A stretch of 64,000 nt of DNA, taken from positions 3,823,501 through 3,887,500 of the forward strand of contig CP070233.1 in NCBI GenBank assembly GCA_017355425.1, in the 5' to 3' direction. Origin of the DNA: Dolichospermum sp. DET69. Its GTDB lineage: Bacteria > Cyanobacteriota > Cyanobacteriia > Cyanobacteriales > Nostocaceae. The notes under the pieces were generated by a model. That model searched no databases. It was not told the origin of the DNA and saw only the letters and a list, made by a program, of their open reading frames with translations. The position numbers and the translations under genes were made by a program. Positions 17,925 to 26,997 of this stretch are shown in pieces. The stretch's first letter is position 1. Each line of letters starts with the position of its first letter.

Positions 17925-18794
17925 ATGCACAGATTATTATCTGGAGCTTTAAGTACAGAAAAATTGATAGTGAAAATCCCCAACTTACCTCTATCATTAG
18001 CAGGATTAAAGCTGGTACAAATGTCAGATTTTCACTATGATAATGGTCTATTATCAGAAAAAATGTTAACAGAAGCAATTGCTATTAGTAATGCAGCCAA
18101 ACCAGATTTAGTCATTTTAACTGGTGACTACGTTAACACAATAGCAAAACCAATTCATCAACTAGCATCACGACTAAAAAAACTAGAAAGTCGCTATGGT
18201 ACTTATGCTGTACTTGGGAATCATGATATTTGTTATCCCAATTCAAAATCAGAAATTATAGAAGCTTTAACAAAAGTAGATATTAATGTGCTGTGGAATC
18301 AAATTGCTTACCCAGTAGGAAAAGAATTACCGCTAGTGGGATTAGCAGATGTTTATTCACGAGAATTTAATCCCGAACCAATTATGAATCAACTCGATGC
18401 TACTACACCTCGGATTGTCTTATCCCATAACCCAGACACAGCCGAAAGTTTGAAAAAATGGCGAGTAGATTTACAATTATCAGGTCATAGTCACGGGGGA
18501 CAAATCGTAATTCCTGGTTTGGGACCAGCAGTAATTTACTATATAAAAACAGTCAAAAAAATCCCGAAAAAAATACTCCGCAAATTACCATTTTTACGGA
18601 AAACCCATTCTGTATTACGCCACTGGGAATGGTCAGAAGGTTTACATCAAGTAGGCAATAATCAATTATATGTAAATCGGGGCTTAGGAACTTATTACCC
18701 AGGAAGATTATTTTGTCCACCAGAAGTTACAATCATTACCTTACAAGAGCATCCGGTAAGCGTAAAGCTCAGTGTCTTTAGACCTGAGATATAA
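17925..18794 (+). CDS. metallophosphoesterase (YkuE-like)
   Basis: The 289-aa protein has all calcineurin-like phosphoesterase motifs in order: MSDFHYD (D-x-H), LTGDYVN (GD), LGNHDI (GNHD), SHNPDT and GHSHGGQI (GHSH), which bind a two-metal centre. No transmembrane segment is visible, although relatives such as YkuE are membrane-associated. The substrate is unknown. The upstream 250 bp holds a dispersed inverted repeat (GTTGGGTTAAGAG..CTCAACCCAAC, about 17858-17885) and no gene. Confidence 0.85.
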   Translation: MHRLLSGALSTEKLIVKIPNLPLSLAGLKLVQMSDFHYDNGLLSEKMLTEAIAISNAAKPDLVILTGDYVNTIAKPIHQLASRLKKLESRYGTYAVLGNHDICYPNSKSEIIEALTKVDINVLWNQIAYPVGKELPLVGLADVYSREFNPEPIMNQLDATTPRIVLSHNPDTAESLKKWRVDLQLSGHSHGGQIVIPGLGPAVIYYIKTVKKIPKKILRKLPFLRKTHSVLRHWEWSEGLHQVGNNQLYVNRGLGTYYPGRLFCPPEVTIITLQEHPVSVKLSVFRPEI

Positions 18795-18849
18795 GCGAAT
18801 CCTGCGGTAATAAAGCGCATAGAGTCTTTCTTTTTATAGAAAATTGGTT

Positions 18850-19030
18850 AAGGTGCGCGAAGTTTTGTCATCTTCGCTCTCAATGGTGTTATACTGTTCA
18901 CAACAGGAATGGTAATCAACCTGTATAAAAACCTAACTGCCTAACGGCTTTTCTGGTCCTTGACAACTGAAGATATGGGGTTCTATTCCATAGTTCTAGT
19001 GACTGCCCTCCGAATAGGTAAAATCTTCAT
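18850..19030. ncRNA. unclassified structured RNA candidate
   Basis: This non-coding stretch folds readily: GCGAAG/CTTCGC (18857-18877), CAGG/CCTG near 18900-18930, and an outer stem TGAAGAT (18968-18974) / ATCTTCA (19023-19029) that encloses a TATGG/CCATA hairpin. I do not recognise it as RNase P, tmRNA, 6S or a known riboswitch. It may be part of the IS605-type remnant that follows. Confidence 0.35.
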
Positions 19031-19076
19031 GGGAGCTAGACAACACAGAATTTAAACTCAATCAAAATTTGCAGTA

Positions 19077-19213
19077 ATGCAACTACCTTCGGGCAGAGGG
19101 AAAGTTAACGCTTGGGGAGAGAACCACCTCTGGTTTAGATACTGCAAGGGATCTGAGCTAAGTGGACTCGTTGAACCAAGAATCTCAGCGGCTAAAGCCA
19201 GTGAGAGTGTCAA
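19077..19213 (+). mobile_element. IS200/IS605-type right-end / TnpB omega-RNA-like remnant
   Basis: The frame from 19077 (GKVNAWGENHLWFRYCKGSE) resembles the decayed tail of a TnpB protein. It runs into a right-end-type hairpin, CTCAGCGGCT / AGCCAGTGAG (19184-19205), followed by GTGTCAA, the typical end of cyanobacterial IS605-type elements. No transposase gene remains. Together with the structured stretch just before, it may be a non-autonomous element. Confidence 0.5.
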
Positions 19214-19323
19214 AACTTGCTTAACCCCTTCCTCCCTCTGCGTCTCGGTGTGCAAAAAACAAAATTGGAAAAATAGCCATAAAAATAGTAAAATAGGAAA
19301 TTAGCATCAATGTGTAATTTCTT

Positions 19324-20394
19324 ATGTCTGCTACGCCGCTTGTATCTCAGGTAGATTCACCTAACTCCTCAAAATCCGAACTTCTCCCTCCCCTGCTTGG
19401 TGCTTCGGTAACGGAGTTAACTGCTTGGGTACAGCAGCAGGGACAACCCGGATACAGGGGTAAACAATTGCATGATTCGATCTATAATAAAGGCGTGCGA
19501 TCGCTCGCTGATATTTCTGTATTTCCGAAAAATTGGCGTTTGCAAGTTGCAGATGTTCCCATAGGTCGTTCTTCTCTACATTACCGCTCCGTTGCCCCCG
19601 ATGATACCGTCAAATATCTCCTCAAATTGACTGACGGGGAAATTGTGGAAACGGTAGGTATTCCCAGCGATAAACGGTTAACAGTCTGCGTTTCTACTCA
19701 AGTTGGTTGTCCTATGGCTTGTGATTTCTGTGCAACTGGGAAAGGTGGTTACAAGCGTAATCTTACCCGTGCGGAAATTGTTGATCAAGTCCTGACTGTC
19801 CAAGAGGATTTTCAAGAACGGGTGAGTAATGTGGTATTCATGGGCATGGGTGAACCATTATTGAATACGGAAAATGTGCTTTTAGCGATTAAATCCATTA
19901 ATCAAGATATGGGAATTGGTGCGCGATTTATTACACTGTCTACTGTAGGTATCCGCGATCGCATCCTTAAAGTCGCCCAACACCAACTACAAATTACCCT
20001 AGCTGTCAGTCTCCACGCACCCAACCAAGCATTACGGGAACAACTAATTCCCAGTGCTAAACCCTACCCCATAGAAGACTTGCTGGAAGAATGTCGAGAA
20101 TACGTAGAAATTACTGGACGCAGAGTTAGTTTTGAATACGTTCTTCTTGCTGGAGTTAACGATTTACCCGAACACGCTTTAGAACTATCAAAACGTCTGC
20201 GCGGATTTCAAAGTCACGTTAACTTAATTCCCTACAATCCCATTGAGGAAGTAGATTACAAAAGACCAACCCGCGACAGAATAGAAGCCTTTGTTAACGT
20301 TCTTCAACAACAAAACACAGCAGTTAGTGTCCGTTATTCTCGTGGTTTAGAAGCTGACGCTGCTTGTGGACAATTAAGAACCACTAAAAGGTAA
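19324..20394 (+). CDS. rlmN: dual-specificity 23S rRNA/tRNA adenine-C2 methyltransferase
   Basis: RlmN methylates A2503 of 23S rRNA and A37 of some tRNAs. The 356-aa protein contains the radical-SAM cluster motif CPMACDFC (CxxxCxxC), the [11 protein letters not shown]-binding loop, STVGI, and the C-terminal catalytic cysteine in ADAACGQL. The ATG at 19324 fits the family length, with a short extra N-terminal Ser/Pro-rich stretch. It is monocistronic. Confidence 0.96.
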   Translation: MSATPLVSQVDSPNSSKSELLPPLLGASVTELTAWVQQQGQPGYRGKQLHDSIYNKGVRSLADISVFPKNWRLQVADVPIGRSSLHYRSVAPDDTVKYLLKLTDGEIVETVGIPSDKRLTVCVSTQVGCPMACDFCATGKGGYKRNLTRAEIVDQVLTVQEDFQERVSNVVFMGMGEPLLNTENVLLAIKSINQDMGIGARFITLSTVGIRDRILKVAQHQLQITLAVSLHAPNQALREQLIPSAKPYPIEDLLEECREYVEITGRRVSFEYVLLAGVNDLPEHALELSKRLRGFQSHVNLIPYNPIEEVDYKRPTRDRIEAFVNVLQQQNTAVSVRYSRGLEADAACGQLRTTKR

Positions 20395-20465
20395 TTAGTG
20401 AAAAGTAATTGGTAATTGGTAATTTTCTTACTTTCTAATGACCAATGACTAATAACCAATGACTC

Positions 20466-20645
20466 CTATCTTTTAGCATAAATACCTGGTGCGTAAGCCT
20501 CAATGACTTTACCAGTGCGAGTGCAAGTAATCATCAAATAATCGCAGCTAGGGCATTGTGTCCGTGTAACTTGACTATCAGTAATATAGTGACGTTCAGC
20601 CGCACTACCACAATTTGGGCAGTGAATTTTTTGTGATACTTGCAT
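20466..20645 (-). CDS. 59-aa zinc-ribbon protein
   Basis: The minus strand encodes a small protein starting MQVSQKIHCPNCGSAAER. It has paired CPNC and CPSC knuckles that should bind one zinc, and ends EAYAPGIYAKR. Similar tiny zinc-ribbon proteins are conserved in cyanobacteria and sometimes mislabelled as PriA-like. The function is unknown. Convergent with rlmN; the stop lies 71 bp beyond the rlmN stop. Confidence 0.75.
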   Translation of the reverse strand: MQVSQKIHCPNCGSAAERHYITDSQVTRTQCPSCDYLMITCTRTGKVIEAYAPGIYAKR

Positions 20646-21014
20646 TTTAAAACCCCTGAATTTAATAATTGTTTAGAAAAATTGAAAAAAACCGTTTAAT
20701 TATTGTGAATGTCAAAAAGTTGATATCTCTGATTATTGTCTTAAACCTGATAATTATTATCATCATGCCTAAGATATATAAATTTACCTTAGACGTAACT
20801 TTTCTTAGATTAGCAATGATCCCTATGGTGTAATCCTTGAGACAGTCTTATTTATTCGCTTAGAAAAATAAGTTATTTTCTCATTCAACCGCTACCAGAT
20901 AGGAAAAACTGTAATCAAAGTCACAAAATTTGTAGCTTTATATTTAATTAATATTTGGACAGACCTATCCTAAAATCCATAGATTGGCATATCTTCATCC
21001 GCGTTTATCCGCGT
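20646..21014. other. intergenic region, no gene seen
   Basis: This AT-rich 369-bp stretch should hold the promoter of the small zinc-ribbon gene. Near its right edge is a short direct repeat (ATCCGCGTTT..ATCCGCGTTT..ATCTGCGTT, 20998-21024) that runs into the end of the TauE-type gene. Confidence 0.5.
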
Positions 21015-21794
21015 TTATCTGCGTTCAAGAAAAAAGTAAGTAGTCATACCAAAGGCCACCACGATGACAAATTTCCGCACCAAGCTGGGTTCTAGTCTTC
21101 TAGCAAAATGAGCGCATAAATAACCACCCAGAGAACCGCCAACCGCCATGATAATAACTTGATGCCAAGCAATCAAATTAGCGAACATAAAAGGAATAAT
21201 AGCCACACCATTAATGCAACTACCCAACAAGGTTTTAAAAGCATTAATAGCGTGAATATTTTTAATACCTAAAAAAGTTAAAGTTGCCAACATTAAAATA
21301 CCTACACCCGCACCGAAAAACCCACCATATATAGAGATTAGCAATTGACAAATGAGGAGAATAAATAAAGGTGGAGGTACAGAAACATCTTTTTTAGTCT
21401 GAAGTTGCAGCCAGTTTTTCAGAGATTCGCTAAATGTAAATATCAAGGTTGCTGATAGTAACAAATAGGGTAGCATCTTTTTAAACACATCCGGTGATGT
21501 ATATAATAAAGCTACAGAACCAATGACACCACCAATTAAACTTGTGCCAGCTAGTAATAATAATTGTCGTTTTTCGACATTCAAATCTTGACGATACGCC
21601 CTCGCACTAGCTATAGCTGCTATCCACAAAGCAGTATTATTTGTGGCATTAGCACTAATTGGTGATAAACCCGTAAATATCAGAGTAGGAAATGTAATGA
21701 AACTACCACCACCTGCTACAGCATTGAGTCCACCGGCAATAAACGCGGTACTAAAGAGAAGTAAGCTATGAATCAAAGTTAAATCTTGCGGCAT
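21015..21794 (-). CDS. TauE/SafE family membrane exporter
   Basis: The 259-aa integral membrane protein has about eight hydrophobic helices and the two TauE/SafE half-repeats, each opening with a glycine-rich turn (AFIAGGLNAVAGGGSFITFP and YGGFFGAGVGILML). The family exports sulfite, sulfoacetate or other small organosulfur anions, but the substrate cannot be told here. It is probably monocistronic. Confidence 0.88.
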   Translation of the reverse strand: MPQDLTLIHSLLLFSTAFIAGGLNAVAGGGSFITFPTLIFTGLSPISANATNNTALWIAAIASARAYRQDLNVEKRQLLLLAGTSLIGGVIGSVALLYTSPDVFKKMLPYLLLSATLIFTFSESLKNWLQLQTKKDVSVPPPLFILLICQLLISIYGGFFGAGVGILMLATLTFLGIKNIHAINAFKTLLGSCINGVAIIPFMFANLIAWHQVIIMAVGGSLGGYLCAHFARRLEPSLVRKFVIVVAFGMTTYFFLERR

Positions 21795-21931
21795 TTTTTG
21801 TAATTAATAAACCCATTTATACTGTTGTACAGTAAAATACTGTAAGTTTATCAAATTATCGTTGATTTAACTAGCACTCAATCCCAAGCTGTACTAACGC
21901 TAAAGGTTATAAATTTTGTATATTCCTTTAA

Positions 21932-22648
21932 TTACCTACTGAGTGCTGTTAAGCCGGGATAAATCCTCGAAGGTAGCCCAGGAATTGTTGTTAACCCAGT
22001 AGAACCAATTCTTCCATAGTTGGGGTTATTAATTAATGTTTGAATAAATTGGGGATTAAAACCTAATTGAGGTAAGCTAAACCGCTCTGCGGCTGTTCTC
22101 CCTAGATTTGATATTGCACCCAGGTTTGTTAGATTTGTACCAAAATTAAATGCCCCAGGTTGAGTTAAATTTGTGAGTAAATTAGTATCAATTTTGCCAC
22201 CTGTAATTGCAATATTTCCGACTTGGGTAAAGTCATTAATCCTTTGAAGAGAAGATACAACACCGTTGATAGTTATCGGAGTGTTGTTAAAAAGTAAAAA
22301 ATTACCATCAGCAGTTTGTGATCTTCCAGTTATTAAACCAGATAAAGTACCAATTGGAGCTTGACCATTTTGGAAAATACCTCCTAAATTACTAACTTCT
22401 TTTAATTGACCGGTTCCTTGAAAATTAGATATTCTGCCAATGTCAGTTTCTAAATTAAATGAGTTAATATCTAACCCAGTTAATCCATTATAAATAGGCA
22501 CTATAGGATTGTTATAATCATAATTCAGATTTCCAGACAGATTTCCACCTTGAATCATAATTTGTGCTTGAACAGGTAAACTAGCAGCTAAAAAACAACT
22601 GCCAAATATTCCCATTCCTAAGATATTCTTAATAGATTTAATCCACAT
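21932..22648 (-). CDS. secreted hypothetical protein
   Basis: The 238-aa protein begins with a clear Sec signal peptide (MWIKSIKNILGMGIFGSCFLAA..., likely cleaved after VQAQ). The rest is rich in Asn, Gly, Thr and Leu with repeated short turns (NLSGNLNYDYNNP, TNLTNLGAISNLG), suggesting a beta-rich extracellular or periplasmic protein. I recognise no family. Confidence 0.6.
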   Translation of the reverse strand: MWIKSIKNILGMGIFGSCFLAASLPVQAQIMIQGGNLSGNLNYDYNNPIVPIYNGLTGLDINSFNLETDIGRISNFQGTGQLKEVSNLGGIFQNGQAPIGTLSGLITGRSQTADGNFLLFNNTPITINGVVSSLQRINDFTQVGNIAITGGKIDTNLLTNLTQPGAFNFGTNLTNLGAISNLGRTAAERFSLPQLGFNPQFIQTLINNPNYGRIGSTGLTTIPGLPSRIYPGLTALSR

Positions 22649-22697
22649 TTTCTCAACTCCTATTATGCAAAACTTTGTGTTTTAATTGTTTAACTAT

Positions 22698-22756
22698 ACG
22701 TAGGGTGGGCAATGCCCACCAAAACTACTCCAATGTGGGCAATGCCCACCCTACGC
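22698..22756. repeat. dispersed palindromic repeat (GTGGGCAATGCCCAC family)
   Basis: Two GTGGGCAATGCCCAC-type palindromes lie between GTAGGG and CCCTAC arms. A rearranged copy of the same family is at 28395-28442. The remaining part of this 400-bp gap (22757-23048) holds only ACTCCTG/TCGGTG short repeats near 22975-23010. Confidence 0.75.
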
Positions 22757-23048
22757 TACTTAATATTTTCTAGAAATTATTTAGGGCTTACTGAAAGAAA
22801 GTAAAAGGGTTGATAGATAAAGGTTTGCAGGGTTTTATAACCAAACAAGTGCAAGATTATTGACAATAGATGTTTAAAACCCTTGCATTTTCACTCTTCT
22901 ATAACCGCGTAAATTTGAGGACTAATTGTCCAAACGTCTCTTCCTTCTTTCTTATTCTTCCTTCTTTCTCCTGACTCGGTGACTCCTGACTCGGTGACTC
23001 CTGACTCCTAGTCCCCACGAAAAGACTTATTCAGCGATTAGTGTATTT

Positions 23049-24692
23049 CTAGAAACTAAAAGTTGTGCGTAAAACACCAATGGTAATCATATCGCTATTC
23101 GGGCTATGTCTTGGCTCAAATATCAAGATTACACCAGGAGTAATACTAATATTATCTGACATTCGATAACGATAGAAAGCTTCTACATGAGTAGTAGTTC
23201 CTAGTTGTCCTCCTGGACTACCAATAGAGTCTTTGAGAATACCTGGAAGATTATTCCCTGTTGGTAAATCACTCCTGACAATTTTAGGAGGTTGTCCTAC
23301 ATAAATTCCCCCCAAATTTCCTTTTCCCAATACATCAGGAAAATTTAGAAAAGCCATCCAATTATTAGTTTCTACACTCCCTGACTGTCCCGGTATGCGA
23401 GAAGTTGTCAAACCACCCCAACCACCAATTATTAACTTGGGATTAATCTGCCAAGATGCTGTAGCACCAAAAGCATTAGTTGTTAGAGGGCTACTAGATG
23501 TGAGTGTATAAGCCAATAAATCATCCCCCACTCCAGTTCCTAAGAATCCGGTAGTTGAGTAAGAATTAATGTAATTTAGTGCTAAATCAATATTATTAGT
23601 AGGGGCAAAATTTAGTTGCACTCCTGTGGCATTTCCACCATTAAATAATCCTGCTTTTTGGCTAGTGTCTGCGGGTTTAGTAGCTGTATAAACTGCTTGC
23701 AAACTAATCCGTTTATTCATTTGCCAATCAAATCCTAAACCACCTGTACCATTACCAATTGCTAAAATTGGGTTACGTTGAGCAAAGGCAGAAATCGGAC
23801 CTTTACCCGCACTTTCTATGCGGTTTGCTCCCCGAAAACTATTAATAGGATTAACTCCTGCTGGACCAACTATTACTGCTATTTTATCGCTTATTAAAAA
23901 CCGATAATTGAGGTCAGTTAAAACTAAGTTATTATCTGTATTACCTTCATAAGCTAATCGCGTATCATTGGTTAATCGAGGGGCAGTGAAACTAGCTGTA
24001 CCACCATTACCAGCTTGTAATCCTGTTAGTAAAAAGCTGCGGTTTTTAAATTGGGTGAGCAGTGTTAGTTGTAAATTACTAATAAGATTGATTTTTGTCC
24101 CGTTGTCTCTTGTTTCTTTAATCCCATCTCTTGGTAACAAATCTGCACTATTTTCACTCCGTCCTTGAACACCAAAAATTGCTTGTCCAAATAGTTTGGT
24201 AGTTGTAGAAAATTGATTTGCTTCTAATTTTGTTGTTTTTGCCTCTAAAGTATCTACCTTTCCCCGAAGTGTGGCTAATTCGGCTGCAAAGTCTTCTCTT
24301 AGTTTTTGTAATTTGATTAAATCTTCTTTAGTTATGGCATTACTGGTGCTTGTGGCTATTAATTCATTAATTCTATCCAAACAAGCATTTAAGCCAGCAG
24401 CAAATTCATAGCGACTTAAAGCCCGATTTCCTCGGAAAGTTCCATTGGGATATCCAGCAATACAAGCATATCGTTCTACTAGAGATTGTAAAGCCTGAAA
24501 AGCCCAATCTGTCGGTTCTACATCTCTTAATTGAGAAACTGATGTAACTTGTTCTATCTCTGATGAATCAACATTAACATTGATATCGGCATTAGCTATA
24601 GCATGACTAAATAAAGCATAAGTTAAATGAACTACAGATGCTATTAATATTCTTTTTATTAACGTTATCATCTTTGCTGGTACACCACACAT
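23049..24692 (-). CDS. iron-uptake porin (SLH + OprB-type outer-membrane protein)
   Basis: The 547-aa outer-membrane protein has a signal peptide, an S-layer homology domain at about 50-110 (LRDVEPTDWAFQALQSLVER, GYPNGTFRGNRALSRYEFA), and a coiled coil at ~115-165. A carbohydrate-selective-porin-type beta barrel ends in Phe (GVLRTTFSF). Such proteins are the major cyanobacterial porins and some mediate inorganic iron uptake. The true start may be Met8 (24671), which gives a better signal-peptide N-region. No Fur box is evident upstream, where an 11-mer TGCAATATCTT is tandemly repeated. Confidence 0.88.
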   Translation of the reverse strand: MCGVPAKMITLIKRILIASVVHLTYALFSHAIANADINVNVDSSEIEQVTSVSQLRDVEPTDWAFQALQSLVERYACIAGYPNGTFRGNRALSRYEFAAGLNACLDRINELIATSTSNAITKEDLIKLQKLREDFAAELATLRGKVDTLEAKTTKLEANQFSTTTKLFGQAIFGVQGRSENSADLLPRDGIKETRDNGTKINLISNLQLTLLTQFKNRSFLLTGLQAGNGGTASFTAPRLTNDTRLAYEGNTDNNLVLTDLNYRFLISDKIAVIVGPAGVNPINSFRGANRIESAGKGPISAFAQRNPILAIGNGTGGLGFDWQMNKRISLQAVYTATKPADTSQKAGLFNGGNATGVQLNFAPTNNIDLALNYINSYSTTGFLGTGVGDDLLAYTLTSSSPLTTNAFGATASWQINPKLIIGGWGGLTTSRIPGQSGSVETNNWMAFLNFPDVLGKGNLGGIYVGQPPKIVRSDLPTGNNLPGILKDSIGSPGGQLGTTTHVEAFYRYRMSDNISITPGVILIFEPRHSPNSDMITIGVLRTTFSF

Positions 24693-24737
24693 TTAACCAG
24701 TGATGATATATTAATGTCTTTACTTTTTGCAATGCTT

Positions 24738-24770
24738 ATGCAATATCTTTGCAATATCTTTGCAATATCA
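24738..24770. repeat. 11-bp tandem repeat upstream of the porin
   Basis: Three near-identical copies of TGCAATATCTT lie about 50 bp upstream of the porin start, in what should be its promoter region. Confidence 0.7.
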
Positions 24771-24841
24771 GAGATAAAATTAAGCTGTACTTTATTTAAT
24801 TTGTATAATTTTTGCGGGCATTTTGCCCGCACTAAATATTT

Positions 24842-25789
24842 TTACTGATGAGATTCTAACCAGTTAAACAAATCCTCAATAGCTGTAAAATCTAGCAACG
24901 CCTCACCGAGGGATTCTAACTGATTTAAAGAAAGAGTTTGAATTTTTTTCCTAATTTCTTCTGGTAAACTTCCCACCCGTTTTTGTAGTTGTCGGATCAC
25001 AATATTTTGTTCACCTTCGGCTATTCCGCGCTCGTAGCCAATGCGCTCACCTGTAGTAATGTAGGTCATAGTTTGCTCCTGTTCAAATTGTTTAAAATCT
25101 TGCCAAAACTCCGCTTCTAATGCTTTTGGTAATATCATAACCCAATCTATAAAGTGGTAAAGGTTACGAATATCCTTTTCTTGCAAACCTTGTGCATACA
25201 ACCGACGAATTAAGCTAAATTTCCAGGTTTTTCGTTCTTGAGGTTTTTTGCTAGTTTGTTGTGTCTTCAAATGTGCCATTACCACCGTTGCAAAAGGATT
25301 ATTGCTGGCTTCTAATTCTTCCCAACGGTTTTTGTAATCTAGCAGTTTAACTGTGCCAAATTCAAAGTTTAATCTGGTATCAGGATAATTATAACTGTAT
25401 TGCTTTGGTCGCCATTCAGGATCTGAATCACATAAAATAGCGAGACTAATGGCAGGTTTGCCAAAACAGTCGAAAATCCGCAGGTTGTATGAAAACATTC
25501 TTTCGGGAAAGATTTCTTCTGATTTTGCTTGAATTTCTATGTGTATCAATAGCCAAATTTCTTCTCCTTGGTGTTGCCACACTTTGACTAATTTATCTGC
25601 ATATCTTCTGCCTTGTTTGGCTTTGCGGGCTATTTGTTGAAATTCTTTATCTAGAAATTCGTGGGGTATTTCCCAGTTAATTAATGCGGCTGTTTCCGGG
25701 AAGAAAAATTGCATCGCTTGGGGAAAGTATGCTTCTAATATTTCTTTCCACGGGCTATCTTGGTCGGCTCTTTCACGTTTTTTGTTCAT
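24842..25789 (-). CDS. Rpn-family recombination-promoting nuclease (putative transposase)
   Basis: The 315-aa protein is an intact paralogue of the interrupted gene at 6786-8362. It has a PD-(D/E)XK-type core (RRYADKLVKVW, LLIHIEIQAKSEEIFPERMFSYNLRI with the ExQ motif), WEELEASNNPFATVVMAHLKT, a middle helical domain, and the repeated IGYERGIAEGEQN tail leading to a C-terminal LESLGEALLDF region. Relatives nick DNA and promote recombination in E. coli. The -LESLGE-LLDF tail is shared with the DUF2887 gene at 32859. Confidence 0.85.
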   Translation of the reverse strand: MNKKRERADQDSPWKEILEAYFPQAMQFFFPETAALINWEIPHEFLDKEFQQIARKAKQGRRYADKLVKVWQHQGEEIWLLIHIEIQAKSEEIFPERMFSYNLRIFDCFGKPAISLAILCDSDPEWRPKQYSYNYPDTRLNFEFGTVKLLDYKNRWEELEASNNPFATVVMAHLKTQQTSKKPQERKTWKFSLIRRLYAQGLQEKDIRNLYHFIDWVMILPKALEAEFWQDFKQFEQEQTMTYITTGERIGYERGIAEGEQNIVIRQLQKRVGSLPEEIRKKIQTLSLNQLESLGEALLDFTAIEDLFNWLESHQ

Positions 25790-25842
25790 GTATTAATTAG
25801 TAGATGTTTGTATAGGATGTTTAATCAAGAGAAACCCATTTC

Positions 25843-26898
25843 TCAACAACAAGCATAGGTGTACAAAATCTTAGAAAAATCTAACCGTTTAAGTGCAGAA
25901 GGCTGAATAAAAAAGTTGCCAATTCCCTCATCTCCCCACATAATTGAGTGATCATCATCAGAGTCCATTTGTAATAGCAGAAAATCATAACCTTCCTCTT
26001 CCTGCAACTCCGCACGATCATCATTTTGGACAAATGCAGGATATCCTCCTAAACGGTGTCCTCCTAGCAATTCCTCATATTTTTCTTCATACTCGTTGAT
26101 AAAATCATCTGCAAGTTCTTCTAAAGAATTTTCCATTGCTTTGGTTAAATTACTTTGTTGGAAGAGGGGAAAATAGCTTTTAACTAAGGATCTAAACCGA
26201 TAATCTGATGCACTCATGGGAGTTGATTTAATAGCAAAATTCAAACCTAGACAATCTGATAATGGTAAACCCATTCCTGGAGGTAAAAACTCAAAATTAT
26301 CTAGGAGATTATCAATACTCAAATCTGGTTCAGGAAAATAAATAACTCTAAAAGTAGTTTGTGCTAATTGGGGATATTCTTCAATTCCATAGGCTGTCTC
26401 ACCTCCGGCTTCAATATAAAACTGAAGAATCCCTTTTTCTGGTAAATCTTCTAATTTAGGAGTTTCTGAAAAGTTGATTTGTGCTAAAAGATGAAGGGGT
26501 GTTGAATCTGGAGCTTTGGGATAATCAAGATGTTTAGGGAAATAAGGTAAACCACCAAATTTACTTTGCCATAAGCTAGTTTCTGATGTTGAAGCTGGAG
26601 TAATTTTTAGATAAGGTTTGATAATTGTATTGGCAAATTTATCTACCTGATTTTTTAATTCTAAGAACATTCCATACAATTCATCTGGAGTAAAATTTTT
26701 GTTATTTTCCTCCGCTGGGATAGATTCGATATCATACCAACCATGGGAGAGTAATTCTTGAATACTTTCGTTAAAAAAAGCTTCTGCTTCTGCTTCAGCA
26801 GAGAATTTATGCAGTTCTTGATAATGGGTAACATTGCAGCCGTCTATGTGAATGGAAGTTCTCAGAGAACTTAATCTAAATATTTTATTGGATTTCAT
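25843..26898 (-). CDS. YwqG family protein (DUF1963)
   Basis: The 351-aa protein carries the DUF1963/YwqG domain (SKFGGLPYFPKHLDYP, HLLAQINFSE, LQFYI, GHRLGGYPAFVQND, LLLQMDSD, GDEGIGNFFI). The first ~60 residues look like a small WGR-like module (SIHIDGCNVTHYQELHKFSA), which is unusual. The biochemical function of the family is unknown; some members adjoin toxin-immunity loci. Confidence 0.8.
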   Translation of the reverse strand: MKSNKIFRLSSLRTSIHIDGCNVTHYQELHKFSAEAEAEAFFNESIQELLSHGWYDIESIPAEENNKNFTPDELYGMFLELKNQVDKFANTIIKPYLKITPASTSETSLWQSKFGGLPYFPKHLDYPKAPDSTPLHLLAQINFSETPKLEDLPEKGILQFYIEAGGETAYGIEEYPQLAQTTFRVIYFPEPDLSIDNLLDNFEFLPPGMGLPLSDCLGLNFAIKSTPMSASDYRFRSLVKSYFPLFQQSNLTKAMENSLEELADDFINEYEEKYEELLGGHRLGGYPAFVQNDDRAELQEEEGYDFLLLQMDSDDDHSIMWGDEGIGNFFIQPSALKRLDFSKILYTYACC

Positions 26899-26945
26899 GA
26901 TAATTAACCTTAGATGTGATAATGAATGATAGAAATATAAACCAA

Positions 26946-26991
26946 AAAAATTCGTAATTGATAATTATTAAATTACTAATTACGAATTTTT
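26946..26991 (-). terminator. terminator of argD
   Basis: A perfect 14-bp stem (AAAAATTCGTAATT and complement) with an 18-nt AT-rich loop lies 7 bp past the argD stop on the minus strand. Confidence 0.75.
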
Positions 26992-26997
26992 GATTAC

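Noticed and set aside
18850-19030. Group II intron or RNase P RNA
   Set aside because: A GTGCGC-like start and structure are present but there is no domain V, and no RNase P or tmRNA signatures.
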